DNA of 64,000 nt from Gnetum montanum (GCA_015680685.1 MNCI01016492.1:401556-465555), one strand, 5' to 3'; shown: positions 12,061 to 25,159, counted from the stretch's first letter. Notes: generated by a model not told the origin, from the sequence alone. Program-made: numbers and translations.

Positions 12061-15000
12061 CTACAAAGGGTAGAGGGTGATGGCCCCCAAGTAGGAGTAG
12101 CATAGCCATGATCATGGTAGAGATGTAGTGTAGTGGCTACATTCATTACAAGCACAATGCAGCTCATTAACAGCATGCATGATAGACCCAATGTAGCTCA
12201 GTGACATCCATGAGATATTGAGTGCAAATTTACAACCTCAAGCTTGAAGCACATGGAGATGTCCACCTTTGGACCTTCACCACTGCCACATCATGCCACG
12301 TCAAATCCCACTATATGGAAAAAAAACCCACACCATCACTTTTAAGCCCATCAAATGGGTAACCCACATTCTAGTTCTTAATTAATTGCTTTGATATTGA
12401 GAAATTAAACAAGGTAGAATCATATAGTTTCTGCCATTTAAACAACACAAATTTTGATCGCTTCTCATCCATAATGCTGCTACTCTTCACCACTACTATT
12501 CCTTCCTAAAGATTGCTAGGCTTTCCAAGATTTGAACCATTAACACTCTGTGAAGTGCTACCGTTGTCCTCTATAGAAACAACTGTATGTGGCTATGGCT
12601 TTGATTGTGTCTATGCCTATACTAAACATTGAGGTTAAAGCTCTAGTTGCATCTGCACCTGTAGTGAACAGTAATGCTAAAGATGAGGTTGAGGTAAAAC
12701 TAACATTGAAGCCCCATTTTTCTGTCCATTTTTCTTAGCTTTCAATGTATTTATTTTTTGTTGGGCAAAGATGCAACACGTCTTTCAACTATAGCCATCT
12801 TAATCAAGGGTAATAAGACAACTGTATGTCATGTAAATTTTTTTATACCAGGCATACAATCTTATTCATTCAATGTTGAATCCTTTGTATTCAGAACAAA
12901 GTATGGATGTATTTATGCTAATTAAACCTTTTTATTTAGAACAAATTATGAATGTGTTTATAGTATAACATTGTTAGGAATGTGAATCCTCTCTAGAGGA
13001 AGTTTCTTTAGATATCTTTCACAAATTTGTCATTGCTTTGGTACTCTATCGAAAGCAACTTTATATTGTGAATAAAACATTTTCTTTCACAAACAAGTTT
13101 ATCCTATAGGTTTTGATAGATATCAGTAGCATCATAATATAAAGGTCTCTATGGTAAAAGTAGTTTCATGTTTACTTTACTACATTGCTTTGTTTTATCA
13201 ATGGGATCAAATTCTTGATAACCTCTTCATCATGAAAAAACATCTATGTTGTTTAATAGTTATATTTTTATGTTGATGCTAAGGAACAATTGTTTAAAAA
13301 ATTTTAATTTCTCTAATTTTTTAAAAATTATAATTTTAGATAGTCAACTTCATTGAGAACATTTTTAGAGAAAAACTATTTTTAGTTCTTTGATTTGAAG
13401 GGTAATAGATTTGTTTGTTAGCCTTTTATTTAGATACTAGGAAGTTACAGGCCTAGTAATGCACCTAATTATTTTTTTCATAAATTTGTAGTATTGGTTT
13501 CAATTTATAAGAATAAATGAATACAAATTAGTAAGTTTTCATGCAATAAAATAAGCTCTAAAAAAATTTAAAGAAAAACTGTTTTTGAAAACAATGATGT
13601 CATATTCCATTGCTTACCATATTTTTTGTGTTTATAAATGGTGGATTCTTTCTATAGTTCTTTCAATTAAGGTTCATGATTATAATGCATTTCACATTTC
13701 ATCGTAATTATAAAGAACAAAATAGTAAATATATATAGACAATCTAAACCTATTATAATGCTACAAGAACTTTCTCCTTTAACATTACTAGTTTCACTTG
13801 TATTTGTATTTTCTAGGATAAAGTGCCAAAAAAGAGCAAAACACTCAAGGTACAATGCTCCTGTGGGTCTATTTGATGAATTCCTTTATGTATAGCACTA
13901 TTCACCATTGATTAATAAAATATAATAAGATGGTTGCATGGTTTTGGACATTATAACTTTTATTTTAATCTTATGGTTATAATTAATATCCATGATTATG
14001 TTGTCTAGGTTTTATAAAATTTGAAGAATATGATAAAAAGCAAAATGGATACCTTTAAAGTATATGGGGTTGCAGAAGACTTTATGTACCATACTTATTT
14101 CAACTATAACATGCTTTACATGGGTTGTTTAAGTTATGCTTTCACACCATAATTAGATAAGAATATTAGACAAGGATCATGGTAACCATTCAAATTTTTT
14201 AAAACTCAAATTCTCAATAACCATGGTATATATTTTTGATAACAAACATTAGATGCTTTGCATAGGTAGAAAAATAAATCTAAATTTTATTGAAAAATAT
14301 TATACTCAAGAAGCATGTTTAAGTATGATGAGGATGGAATATATGCATTTAGGCTTTATCAAAAACATGGATCCTACTACTATTAGTCCCAGTAAGGAAG
14401 GCATAGAGAACTCTCTTTAAGATCTGCTACAACAACCATAAGTTGCAATAGATAATGTGATTCATGGAGATTTTGCTCATGGATGTGGGCATGGATGTGG
14501 CCAAGGTGGAGAATGACCATGGATAGTAGAAACTAGAAATCCAAAACTAATGACTATAGAGAAGAGAAGAAGATTTCAAAAATGTGAATCAAAATGACAC
14601 GAGCAAGAACAACAATAGATTCTATGAAATTTGGGACTATGAAAGTAGCCAATAGCCCTCTACTGAGCTCACTCATATTCAAAATCTATCATTACTATGA
14701 GCAACCATTCTAGGCCATAAGCACATTGGCTTTGATGAATTATAGGACCTAGTTGGCCACTACATTTGACCAAGAAACTCCCTAAAGAATCATTTTCCAT
14801 GTTTATTTCCTATGAATTTGCTTCCACTAACAATAGCACTAAAAACAATAGAGGCTAGGTAGTTTTTGTGAAGCCCATGGCTAATTAAAAATCCTTTTTT
14901 TTCTTCATTTCTACAATAGTGGATCATTTCACTTCATTGTTGCAACAAGGAGGAAGTTGAGAATATGCCAAAGAAGAAGAAGACAAAGAAGAGAGGATCA

Positions 15001-16394
15001 TGGTGTTCAAGCTTTAAAGAAATGAAGTGATGGTAGTAGTTGAGGTAGGTCATGTCAAGCACTAAGACAGTAGCTTCTAATCATGTAGCATAAGGCATCA
15101 TCAGTTTTGTCCTGATTACTCAAAAATTTTAAAGATAGATTACTATAAATATTTTCCTTGAATTTTGATAAAGACATAGGAATCAATTTAAAAATTTCAT
15201 CTACCTTAGACATAATCTATAGATTTTCCCCACTAGTCTCTAAATTTGCATTTTGAGAATCCATAGAAATTTTTGCATATATAAATTTAGAATCTTGCAT
15301 AAATGAATTCTAGAGAAATTAGGTTTTCTATGAAAAATCCATTAGAAAATCATAATATAACAATGACTTAAGCACAAATTAAATAAGAAAACTTTTACTT
15401 ATAAATCCTTTATATGTAATCAACTTGAGTATAAGTACACCCTAGCAAATATAGTTAATATGATGATATTTTACAAAAATTATATAAACAAAATAACCAT
15501 CTTAACTCTTTTATTATTTTAACAAGGTAAAGTTGATACATATAAATGTTAGAGTTTGAAACACTAAAAGGATGTTCTTATTCACTCCTTCATTTGTGTT
15601 TGAGGATGAAGGTAAAAACAACTTATTTAAAATAAGAATTCTCAAATGCACCTAGCCTAGAAACATCCATTACAATAATAAAAAATAACTCAATTAATTG
15701 TATCATTGACATACCATTCACATTTCAAGCACCTTCATATCTCAATGTTAAAATCTAAGCATAATTTCTAGGTTGCTTAAAGTCCTTAATGAAATCTCTT
15801 ATATAAATATTCATATGAATATGAGTCTTTTCTCTATGTTGCTTTAGCAGCTTTGCTATAGGTCTTTTCCACTGGAAAATTTTATGACTTAAAACATCCT
15901 TAGGTAATGAGGTGTTACCCTAATTCTTTATTTTAGAACTCCAAGTTAGGGGTACATGCTGACCTATTGCTATGAACACCCATATCGTTGACTTTAGCCT
16001 TTTGCTATGAAGAAGATTGTCCCACATCTTCACCTTAAGCCTTTTACTAGGAAAGAGACAATCACCACTAGTTCTACCAACATTCTCAGTTACATCAATT
16101 TTGAGTACTACTAGATGCATCGACTCATGGTCAAGAGTGACATGTGTCATTTTTAGCATGTTGTTGCTATAGATTCTGAGATGTCACAAGGCCATCAATC
16201 ACAGTAGCTTTGACAACCATGGTAGACTCCATAATGTGATGGACATTGTGCTAGCATGTATCAAAAGATATCTAAAAATATCCATACTAAGTAATGAAAA
16301 GGGAAAAATATTTTAATAAACCTTTATGTTCATAGCAAAAACTTAAAAAAAATAAAATTTTACTCATTACTTATGAAACTAGTCCACTAGCTTA
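12061..16394. other. Long stretch without recognised genes
   Basis: AT-rich sequence with only short, low-complexity open frames. Around 14460-14520 the + strand encodes a brief His/Cys/Gly-rich stretch faintly like a copia gag tail, but stops follow at once. The minus-strand ORF 15920-16159 carries an internal near-duplicate (two copies of an S-K-R-L-K core 17 residues apart) and matches no family I know. I see no tRNA, rRNA or intact transposon. Confidence 0.4.
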
Positions 16395-16416
16395 CATACA
16401 TACATACATACATATA
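16395..16416. repeat. ACAT microsatellite
   Basis: Five consecutive ACAT/TACA tetranucleotide units directly left of the palindromic element at 16413-16794. Confidence 0.85.
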
Positions 16417-16794
16417 TCAATTGGCTAAGATGATTTTAAATAATATGATTTTAACTAATCCCAACTACTAGAAAAAGTAACAAGATATCTAAAAATGAAA
16501 TCTGTCATCCATCCTCTATTTCTCTACCCCTTTTCCAATTTAGTTTTACACTCTTAGTCAAGTTGGTTTTTTCCTTGTTTGTTCATGGAATTTTTTACCA
16601 TTATTTATGTGAGAGATTTATTTCTCAAAAATTCTATGAACAAATAAAGATAGAACAAATTTAACTAAGACGGTAAAACTAAATTGGAAAAGGGGTAAAG
16701 AAACAGAGGATGGATGAGTAATTCCATTTCTAGATATCTTGTTACCTCATCTAATAGTTGGGCTTGGTTAAAATCATCTCAGCCAATTGATATA
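16413..16794. mobile_element. MITE-like palindromic element, about 380 bp with about 180-bp inverted arms
   Basis: The left arm starts TATCAATTGGCTAAGATG (about 16415) and the right arm ends as its reverse complement CATCTCAGCCAATTGATA (to about 16792). The match continues inward through matching blocks: AGATATCTAAAAATG pairs with CATTTCTAGATATCT, CATCCATCCTCTATTTCT with its complement near 16703-16720, CCCCTTTTCCAATTTAGT with ACTAAATTGGAAAAGGGG, and TTTGTTCATGGAATTTTT with AAAATTCTATGAACAAAT. A short spacer near 16605-16620 separates the arms. There is no coding capacity. Such a near-complete fold-back fits a non-autonomous DNA transposon. The ends sit in TA-rich sequence, so a TA target duplication is possible but cannot be proved. 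Transcripts would form a long hairpin. Confidence 0.8.
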
Positions 16795-16814
16795 TATATA
16801 TATATATATATATA
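16788..16814. repeat. TA dinucleotide microsatellite
   Basis: About 12 consecutive TA units abut the right end of the palindromic element. Confidence 0.9.
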
Positions 16815-17628
16815 AGCTAGAAGTACTCATATTGAAAATTTACTTAAGAAGCTATATATATGACATATTCTTCCCTTAATAATAGAATATTTAAGTCCTT
16901 TCTTTTATTGATCATAACTTCATATTGGGCAGCCATTATAGAATGTAGCTTCACCTTCTTGGTCTTGACTTTTAATGCTAAATTAAAGGCTTCATAATAG
17001 GCATTTTCATAATGACTCCATAATCATGGTACTAGCAGTGGTGATGGTGATGGCAACTCACTCTACATTTTTTTAAAGAGATTCATGAATGTGTTTCATT
17101 ACTATGCTTCTTTCTTAAGGACCTTCATTTCTATCCATATTCTCTTCTACTACAAGCCATTTTTACGAATAGTTTATCTCTGCAAGAAACTAGGGCTTTT
17201 TAGAATTGAATTTTGAAAAATGAAAAATATGTTGTACTACTAATTCAAGTTGTCATGCAATGTTTTCTTTCATATAGAAATGATTTTGCAACATACATCT
17301 TAAATTTACACAACAAACAATAAATTGAAGATAAAAAATTTATTCATTTCTTTGAATATGAAAGAAAACCATAGTATTAGGACTCTAGAATTGATTTACA
17401 AACACTTACTATTTGAAATCAAAGGTAGTAAGTTACTTTAAAACACAACAAACCTAAAATATAGGATTTCTTTTATGTGTTAAGCTCTCCATAGTTTTTG
17501 TGCTCTTTGCACATGTAAAAATAAAATTCTATGGTTGATTTTTATATCTAACTTACTATTAAATGTACCTAATTACCAAATCATTGCAAATGTTTCACAG
17601 TGTTAAACAACAAGGTCATCAAAACTAA
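16815..17628. other. No feature recognised
   Basis: AT-rich sequence between the MITE-like element and the primer-binding-site-like motif at 17629. No open frame of note. Confidence 0.4.
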
Positions 17629-17640
17629 GCTCTAATACCA
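17629..17640 (-). other. Primer-binding-site-like motif next to an LTR end
   Basis: On the minus strand, TGGTATTAGAGC directly follows an LTR-like end (...TTAACA). It differs at one base from TGGTATCAGAGC, the initiator-Met tRNA primer-binding site of many plant LTR retrotransposons. It implies an element running leftwards from here, but no matching gag/pol was recognised to the left. Confidence 0.6.
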
Positions 17641-17968
17641 TGTTAAGTTTTATGCTATTTAGATTACCAAGTCTAGGAAAATAGAAGTATTTTGATGACT
17701 ATTAAAACGTAGAAGTTATAGCACATTGTGAATACTATAAAGTCCATGATGTCATTTATATACACTGCACTTTAATTATAAAAAATTAAAATTGATAAGA
17801 ATGATGTGAAACAAAGTATCTTTGTTGTATTATTCTACCATACTCTAGAAAGAACCAAAATCAACACATACATATAGATTAGATAAAACTATTATGCCAA
17901 TCAAATGAATAGATAAAATAAGTAATTAACATTAATTAAGGAATGCAAAAAACAAAACTATTCTAACA
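17641..17968 (-). mobile_element. LTR-like segment (element F), about 328 bp
   Basis: Bounded by TGTTAA at the left and TCTAACA at the right, giving TG...CA ends on both strands, with the tRNA-Met-like primer site immediately outside the left end. That arrangement fits the 5' LTR of a minus-strand element. The right end overlaps the first bases of the chromovirus C LTR by up to 8 bp, so the exact boundary between the two is uncertain. No second copy was found in the window. Confidence 0.45.
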
Positions 17969-18459
17969 TCTCATTCTTGAATGTTGACGAATTCAATCAT
18001 TCATTGCATAGAATCATCATCTAACGTGAAAATAATCCAGATCATACATTTAAACTTATAATAGGTGTGAAGGAATGGACTTGAAATGGAAGTAAACAAT
18101 AAAACTTTATTGATGAAATTTCTTTGAGTACATAATCAATGATCTTAGGTTATCTTCTTGTGATACTTAGGACCTTTATAGAAAATCTTCCACTACCACC
18201 ATGGTTAGGCCATTAAACCAAAATGGTGATTAGTCTACTCTTATCTATCTTTACCAAGATATCATCACTAGCCAATCTAGCTCTATAACTCCATCTCAAT
18301 ATAACCTCTAAGCCGAACCTTAAATGTCATAGGTCAAACCCATTTCTAAGGGCTACCGTAAATAGTTACAACTCATCATAATAGGGTACCTATTCTTTCC
18401 AAGGTTAGTTACATAACTAATAAGACAATTATGGTCTTAATATGGGATAAGATGTTACA
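17961..18459 (-). mobile_element. 3' LTR of chromovirus C
   Basis: About 500 bp ending ...AGATGTTACA at 18459. On the minus strand this reads TGTAACATCT, a common gypsy LTR start. It lies about 200 bp beyond the chromodomain remnant, where a 3' LTR is expected. Roughly 420 bp of it are repeated in the same orientation at 51687-52105, with shared blocks such as GTGAAAATAATCCA.ATCATACAT and TAAATGTCA.AGGTCAAACCCAT. Confidence 0.7.
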
Positions 18460-21400
18460 ATTTACCACTCTTTAGAATCTAGCTTTTCTTTTCACTCTTC
18501 TTATATGTCCAACTACTCTACAATTACATCCTCACTATGCTTCTTTTTTTTAGCTTTATTATTATCATAATTAACATCTATACATAAAGAAACTATGAAT
18601 TAATCTTCTACTAATATCTATTAATAAAAATATAAATTATTATTCATTATCATGGCAATCAAAAATTTGAGGATAAATTCCCTATTTTTCCATGTTTTTT
18701 AATTGCAGTTTGACCATTGGATGAGTATTTCAGTAATATTTTTATTACAAAGGTTCTTCATTCTCTGAACCTCAATTGCAATTGGTTTAGCCTTAAATCT
18801 TATGTTAAATCTTAGGGGTAAAATGTTCTAATCTAGTATACAAGGTACATCATTCTTATGGAACTTCCTGAGTAAACTCATATGGAAAAGTAGATAGATC
18901 TTTAAGTTTACTAAAAGATTTATTTGGTAAGCTATCTTACTAATTTTCTCTAAGATTTTGAAAATTTCATAATATCTTGGGGCTAACTTAGTATAACTTC
19001 GTAGCTTAAGGGAACTTCTAGTAGTTTTAACTTTTAGTAATGCTTCATTTCCTATCTATAATTCCTTCTTAAGGTGATGTTGATCTCCATATTCTTTATA
19101 CTTATCTAGGACTTCTTACAAATCTTATTTCATTCTTGTAAGAATATTTACCATGATTTTTATCTTCTCTTTCTTTCATTCTACCCTTAAAATTGGATCT
19201 ACCCAAGTTAGTGATGCTCAATAATTCTATTCGTATTTAACTTCAAATGAGCTACTATGTATGAATCCCTAATAATTATTATTCTAGAAAATTCATCCAA
19301 ATGTAAGTAATTATTTCATGTTTTGGGGTCTACTCCCAATGTAACACTGTAAATTATCTTCTAATATTTAGTTAATGTGTATTGTTTGACCATCTTCTTC
19401 TAGGTGATATGAAATGCCAAAATTCAATTGGATCCCAAGATCCTTGAAAAAATTTTGTCAAAATTCAAAGATAAACATAGCATCGCTATCTAATGTGATC
19501 AATTTTGGACATTCATGTAGTTGGAATATTTCATGTATAAATGTTTGGGCTACATCTTTTGTTGTGTTCATAGATTTTAAGGTTATAAAATAAGCCATCT
19601 ATGATAGATGATCAACTACCATCAATATTGAGTCATTTTGCTTCCTGGTCACTAGTAATTCAAAAATGAAATCCATAGTAACATCTTTCCATGTCCATTT
19701 AAGAACTTCCAAAGTTTGTAATAATCTACTTGTTTATTTTGTTTAGCCTTCACTCTTTGACAAGTTGGACAATTTTTAATATATTTGATTACATCATTCT
19801 TGATCCCATGGCAAAAATAAAACTTACATATTATCACATATATTTTTATATATCTAGGATGTCTGAAGTATGTTACTAAATGGGCTTCAAATAATAACTT
19901 ATGTCTCCAATTATCTTCTAGTATATACACCCTCTATTCCTTCATCAACAAGTCTTTTGGGGACAGTTGGTAATAAGGCTCAAAAGTTCTATTGGTTAAA
20001 ATGTACTTTAAATAAGAGCTTCTTATACTTGTTCCTTGATCTCTTCTTCCATAAGAGTTTTCAAAATACTAATCATTAGATTCTCTATCCTACTATGGGT
20101 GTTAGCTTCTCTATTCTCTTTCTTTGAAATATATTTGATTTCAAAATCATATTCTACAAGTAATTCTAACCATCTATGTTGTCTAGTGTTCAAGATGAGT
20201 TGTCTCTATAGGTATTCTAAATGCTTATGATTAATTTTTACTATCGATCTTTTCTTACAAAGATAATTTCTCCATATCTTTAAGGCACGAATAATCACTA
20301 CTAATTCTAGATCATGGATTCAGTAAGTTACCTCAACTCCTTGTAATTTATGACACTAAAACATACCACTTTATCTTCTTGTGAAAGAACTACACCAATT
20401 CCTACTTAATAGGCATCTATAGATATTTTGAATGGTAATTCTTCATCTTGGATTTCTAGTATATATGCCATTGTTAATAACATATTTAGTCTTAGGAAAC
20501 TTAAACTTACATTTTTATTTTAAGAGGTTAGTTAAAAAAGGTATCAAAGTAGAATAATATTTAATGAAATGTTGATAAAACCTTGTTAAATATAAAAAAC
20601 TATGAATTGCTATGGTATCCTTAATTTCTAGTCATTCTCAAGCTATGTTAACTTTAGATAAGTCTACTTTTAGTCCTTACTTAAATATGACATGGTCCAA
20701 GTATGATACTTATTCCTTAAATAGTTCATATTTACTTAATTTTTCCTTTAACTAATGTTTCTTAGGAATTTTCATAATAATTTTTATATGTTTAACATGT
20801 TCTTCCATTAACTTCAAATAAACAAGTATATCATCAATAGATATGATAAACAATGTATTCTAGAAAAATATTAGTCATCAATGTCATGAGCATTGGCGAC
20901 ACATTGGTCAATCCAAATGGCATTACTACAAATTTATATAATATATTCTTTAATTCTTATCTAGTAATAGCCTTATTCAAAATCAATCTTAGAAAAATAA
21001 CATGTTCTAGTAAGTTGATCAAATAGGCCATCAATCCTAGGCAAGAAATAAGTATTCTTAATCATTAGTTTATTTAATAACCTATAATGAATACATAATC
21101 TCAAAATACCATCCTTCTTATTTATGAATAGGAATAGTGCTCCCTAAGGTGAGACACTAGGATAAATCTTTCCTTCTTCAAATAATTGATCTAATTAAAC
21201 TTTTAATTCCCTTAGTTTTGAAGTAGAAAATCTATATAAGTCTTTTGAAAGGAGTTGTATATATGGAAACATATCAATGATATGTTTGATAGTTTTTTTG
21301 CTGGCAATTCTATAGTGTCACCAAATACCTAATTCTCATGTTTTTTTTGCTGTCTTGGAATGTCAATATAAAAAAATTTTAGGATTGAGTTACCTTTACA

Positions 21401-21830
21401 ATGAATGTAGTAGTACCTTTCTTGACTGGTTTTATAGCTTGTTTAATAGTTATCATGTAAATTTTTTTTGCTATTCCTACCTTCCTTAGAACCATAAGTC
21501 CATTAGTGGTTGGAACATTTAACACATTGTTTCCAAAATACATAGTAATATTACATTTTGGTAGAAAATAAATTTCTAAGATTGCCTCAACATCTTCTAA
21601 TTCAAATTCAAATATTCACCAATAAATAGAATATATTTTATGGTAAAGTTAATATATTTATAACTTGTATATGTAGTCACTTTTGTTCCATCTACAAGTT
21701 CTATTTTAACAATTTTTTTAGAAGGTAAGATTAGGTTTAATAACTTAACTAGAGTTGGTGAAATAAAATTATCACTAGCTCCACTATAAATCAAGAATTT
21801 AACATTTTTATCCTTAATCAACCCTTCAAA
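18460..21830 (-). pseudogene. Chromovirus C pol remnant: PR, RT, RNase H, integrase, chromodomain
   Basis: Minus-strand Ty3/gypsy pol, badly broken by stops and frameshifts. In order: retropepsin at 21597-21821 (YSGASDNFISPTLVKLLNL, where family members have DSG, so the catalytic Asp codon is lost); RT with VVMPFGLTN (about 20905-20935) and SIDDILVYLK (about 20823-20850, corresponding to YIDDILVYS); RNase H start near 20380-20440 (PFKISIDAY, GIGVVLSQEDK); integrase HHCC zinc finger at 19652-19930 (CPTCQRVKAK at its end); integrase core to about 19380 with D, D (TLDSDA) and E (HLEEDGQT). A chromodomain-like C-terminus follows at about 18660-18790 (RMKNLCNKNITEILIQWS, as in RMKxLRNKxIxEVLVQWS of chromoviruses). 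The domain order and chromodomain place it among plant chromoviruses (Reina-like is my best guess). It cannot be functional. Confidence 0.85.
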
Positions 21831-23327
21831 AATAAGTAAGAAAAATTATAATTTCCTCAAACCTAACTTAGCTCATGCTAAAATTTTCTATACTATGGTC
21901 ATAGTAGTAGCTTGACCTTTTTCTTTGGCCACATTGGTGTTAAACTCCTAGCTTTTATTTTAATTTTTTCTTTGTATCCTTATTTATAGTTTTGCACAAT
22001 CCTACTTAAAGTGATTCTTACCATAAGTAAAACATCGAAATTGTATTCTCTTGTTCGGTGTCTCTTCCACCATTACTTTGTGGAGGGTTGTAGTCTATAC
22101 TTGATTTGATTCCTCATAATTCTTAGTAATTCTATATGCCTCATCAACTATTTGTAAACTATGGGCATGTTTTTGGGAATGCAATTGAGGATTTATTGCA
22201 CCAATGAACTTTGAAGTGAATTCACCTTCATCTTGATGGCTTACATATTAGGAGAGGTCGTAGAACTCATTGTAGTATTCATCCATGGATCATCAACATA
22301 ATCTTAATAAGTTGAATCCCATCTTACATTCCATAAGAAATGAATCTTATATGAATTTTTTGTTCAAAATCTCAAAAAAATTTAAATAAACTTGTAATTC
22401 ATCCTTGAGATCTTGGTCCATTCCATCATGTTTCCATAAGTTCTCTTAAGTAGAAAGAGACTACCTCTAAATATTCCTAACTTGAGAATTTCAACATATC
22501 ATAATTCTTCATAGTATCAAGCCAATCTTTCACCTTGGCACTAGATCCTTTGACTCCATCATAATGATTAATTTTTACCTTCTTAGCATAAACCTAGATT
22601 AATAACTCTCCTAATGAATTTTTTTTATTCAACCTTTTTCCTTAAGTTCTATCCTTTATTCTTGTAATGGAATCTCATCACCTTGGCCTCCAATAGGTAG
22701 GGATTGGTTTTGATAATACTTTCTAGGTGCAAATTAATCTTGGTATTGAAATTGGCCTTGATGATATTCCCTTGGTGGAAATTAATTTTGGCTATGATCT
22801 CTAGGTGGATATTAATTTTGATTAGGAGGTTGGATCAAATGATCAATTAATTATTTGATGGAATCTGCAAAGGAATCCATCTTACCTTTGACTTCTAATT
22901 ATTTTCCTTTCAAAATATGGGATAATTTCCTAATCTCTTCCAACATATCTTGTATATTTTTCTTAAATCATTTTCTTGAGAGCATCTCATTAATTTTTTC
23001 TCTCAAGAGCATCCTTCCAATCATTGACTTAAGACTCCATCATTTTCCAATTTATTCTTTGGATTCTAGACATTGATAGGCTAAAGAGACAAGACAAGGT
23101 AATTATTCATTAGTCTCCATGGCCCTTTTTATAGGTTCTAGGGGTGGTTAATTGGTTTTGGAAGAGGTTAGAACTACTATGAATGAATTTTCTCTTTCTA
23201 GATCCTTCCATCAACACATAGTTGGCCTTAAAGACTTTGATAATCCAAAACAATATTCAAATTTTGGACTTCAAACCAAGCTTTCTCCATGTTATAGAAT
23301 GGAAAAATAATATATTTTAAAACTAAG
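21831..23327 (-). pseudogene. Chromovirus C gag remnant
   Basis: Minus-strand gag of the same element, upstream of its protease. A zinc-knuckle remnant lies at about 21993-22040 (CFTYGKNHFK.DC, where the second Cys has become Tyr). Upstream are a repetitive Gln/Pro/Tyr-rich segment at about 22690-22830 (units like YPPRDHSQN.FPPREYHQ) and an N-terminal charged region reaching the element B insertion at 23327. Many in-frame stops are present. The 5' leader and 5' LTR do not follow directly because element B was inserted here. Confidence 0.7.
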
Positions 23328-23631
23328 TGATGAATCATGGTTTGTTAAGTGCTAATATCATACCCCTGATATCAGACACTTAATATCGAACCCTTGATAA
23401 CAGACCCTTGATATCGGACCCTCGATATCAGGTACGTGATATCGTAGCCTAGATAACGATATCAGATACACAATATCATGGTTCCTATGTAAGCCTATAA
23501 ATACCACATTTAGGCGCATAGGAAGGGGGGGAGTAATTTAGTGTTAGAGTAGAGTCCTTTTTGTCCATTTTTAGTTCCTCTTAATCTTTTCCCTAGTGCA
23601 TGCCCATAGTGTGATAATTGGAATTGTATGG
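23328..23631 (+). repeat. Element B 5' LTR, first part (U3) with TTGATATC-type subrepeats
   Basis: Matches the start of the 3' LTR (46109-46414). It contains imperfect tandem units built on ACCCTTGATATC-like sequence (about 23360-23470) and a TATA box in GCCTATAAATACC (about 23492). The last five bases, TATGG, are the left copy of the element A target duplication. Confidence 0.85.
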
Positions 23632-25159
23632 TGTAACGACGAAAAACATCGCTGGAAATACCTAACAAAAGTCCATGTACACAGTTCTAACCTTGAATCC
23701 GTGCGATAACCATGCTAGAGAAAAATGAATCCAAGGTGCCCTGAATGGTCTTGTTGATCAGATAGGGACTTACTTGATCAGTAAAAATTTTGTGATATTT
23801 GGATGACAAAATGATGGTTCTTTATGAGAAGATATAATATTGTTAACTTTGAAGATAATTGAAAAACAATGTAATTGGTTTAAAATGATTTGCAAGATTC
23901 ATATAGATAGGGCACAAGAGATTAGATTTAGAACGTGGGCAATCTCAAGATCTGGGATTCAACTCATGAAAAAAATATATTGAATACAACGATTACAAAT
24001 AGACTTCGATTTAGGCAAAGCACATGCCAACAATAAGAAAGCTATTTAAAGACAAGGCAAGCAAAGGTCGATCTACCTTGTTCTAGCCAATCTAGGTACA
24101 AGGAGGTTAGACCCGAAGTAGAATATCTATTAACTGGCTATTTCTGATCAAGGATTCTTGCCAATCACCTCCGATGTTCTTACGATCACTAATCCTCCTT
24201 TTTTTCTTTATCAATCTTTGCCAAAATTTGTCAACGATTGCCAATGGAAGGAAAATCGCTCACAGAGAAAATTTGTCAATCTTAGGAGAATTTTTGCCAA
24301 CCCTTTGATCTTTGTCAACTAGAATATTTATAAGGTTAGGGCCAGGAGAAAAATGTGGCTCAGATGATGCGTGTCCTAAACCTATAAGATGCTGTTGACT
24401 TGATGCGATTGTGTTTGAAGCTTGCAGTGCCATGCTGCGTTACGCTCTGAAGTGTAACACGTCGTAAACCACTCTTGTTGGAGCTTTGGTGACAAGTTGT
24501 TTCTTGATTACGCTGAGATACGCTAGAGAGCGTATCGTGACGTATGAACTGCTGATGCTTGTATTGTGCTATTTCTTTCATTGCTTATATTATGCTGCGT
24601 CATGCCAATTCACGTTGCATAGTGTAATTTAGCGTAAACTAGTGAACTTGCAAAAACTTTGAAGTGTTGTCGCCGCGCTTCCTTTGGTTCTGATCAATCC
24701 TTTCAGGATTTATTACGCTATACTGCGTAACGTAGCATAATAGACCCCTTAATTGAAAAACTTATTGAAATGTGCGGCATGCTGCAGATCGTTATTTAAG
24801 CCTTGAGATTTTGCTAGGTCGTCGAAGTCCTGAATTTTTTCCATCTCTATTGTTATGATGGACTACCTTAAAGCATTACGCTGCGTTATGCGACGTTACA
24901 CTATGTTGCGTAATGCAGCGTAATATGCCAAAAGTTAAGATTTTCATAACATAGAAAGCTTGGAAAGTTGAAAGCTTGCCGTTGTCCACCCTTGGTCTTG
25001 TTCTATCCTTTGGAGTTCATTACGTTGTGCTGTGTATCATGGCGGAGTAGACCCTTAACTGAAAAGAGAACTTTCCAGGCTATGTCTTGTCGCAAATCTT
25101 CACTTGAGTCATGAGGATTTGCTGAGCTGTTGAGGCCTTAAAATTTTCAGAGTGTTTCA
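23632..25159 (-). repeat. Element A 3' LTR (1528 bp)
   Basis: Plus-strand ends TGTAACGACG...GTGTTTCA, that is TGAAACAC...GTTACA on the coding strand. It is homologous end to end with 39954-41485. In the first 200 bases I aligned by eye, roughly one base in ten differs, mostly C/T or G/A transitions at CpG or CNG contexts. A TATA-like TTATAAATATTC on the minus strand (about 24323-24335) is a candidate core promoter. It is densely sown with TTACGC/GCGTAA motifs (see findings). Confidence 0.92.

Noticed and set aside
11742-12115. Cys/His-rich minus-strand ORFs resembling small secreted or zinc-binding proteins
   Set aside because: They are produced by a 115-bp tandem duplication read in two frames; there is no signal peptide logic or conserved spacing.
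14300-15080. Possible copia gag fragment with His/Cys/Gly-rich tail
   Set aside because: Only a dozen residues look gag-like, there is no CCHC motif, and stops surround it.
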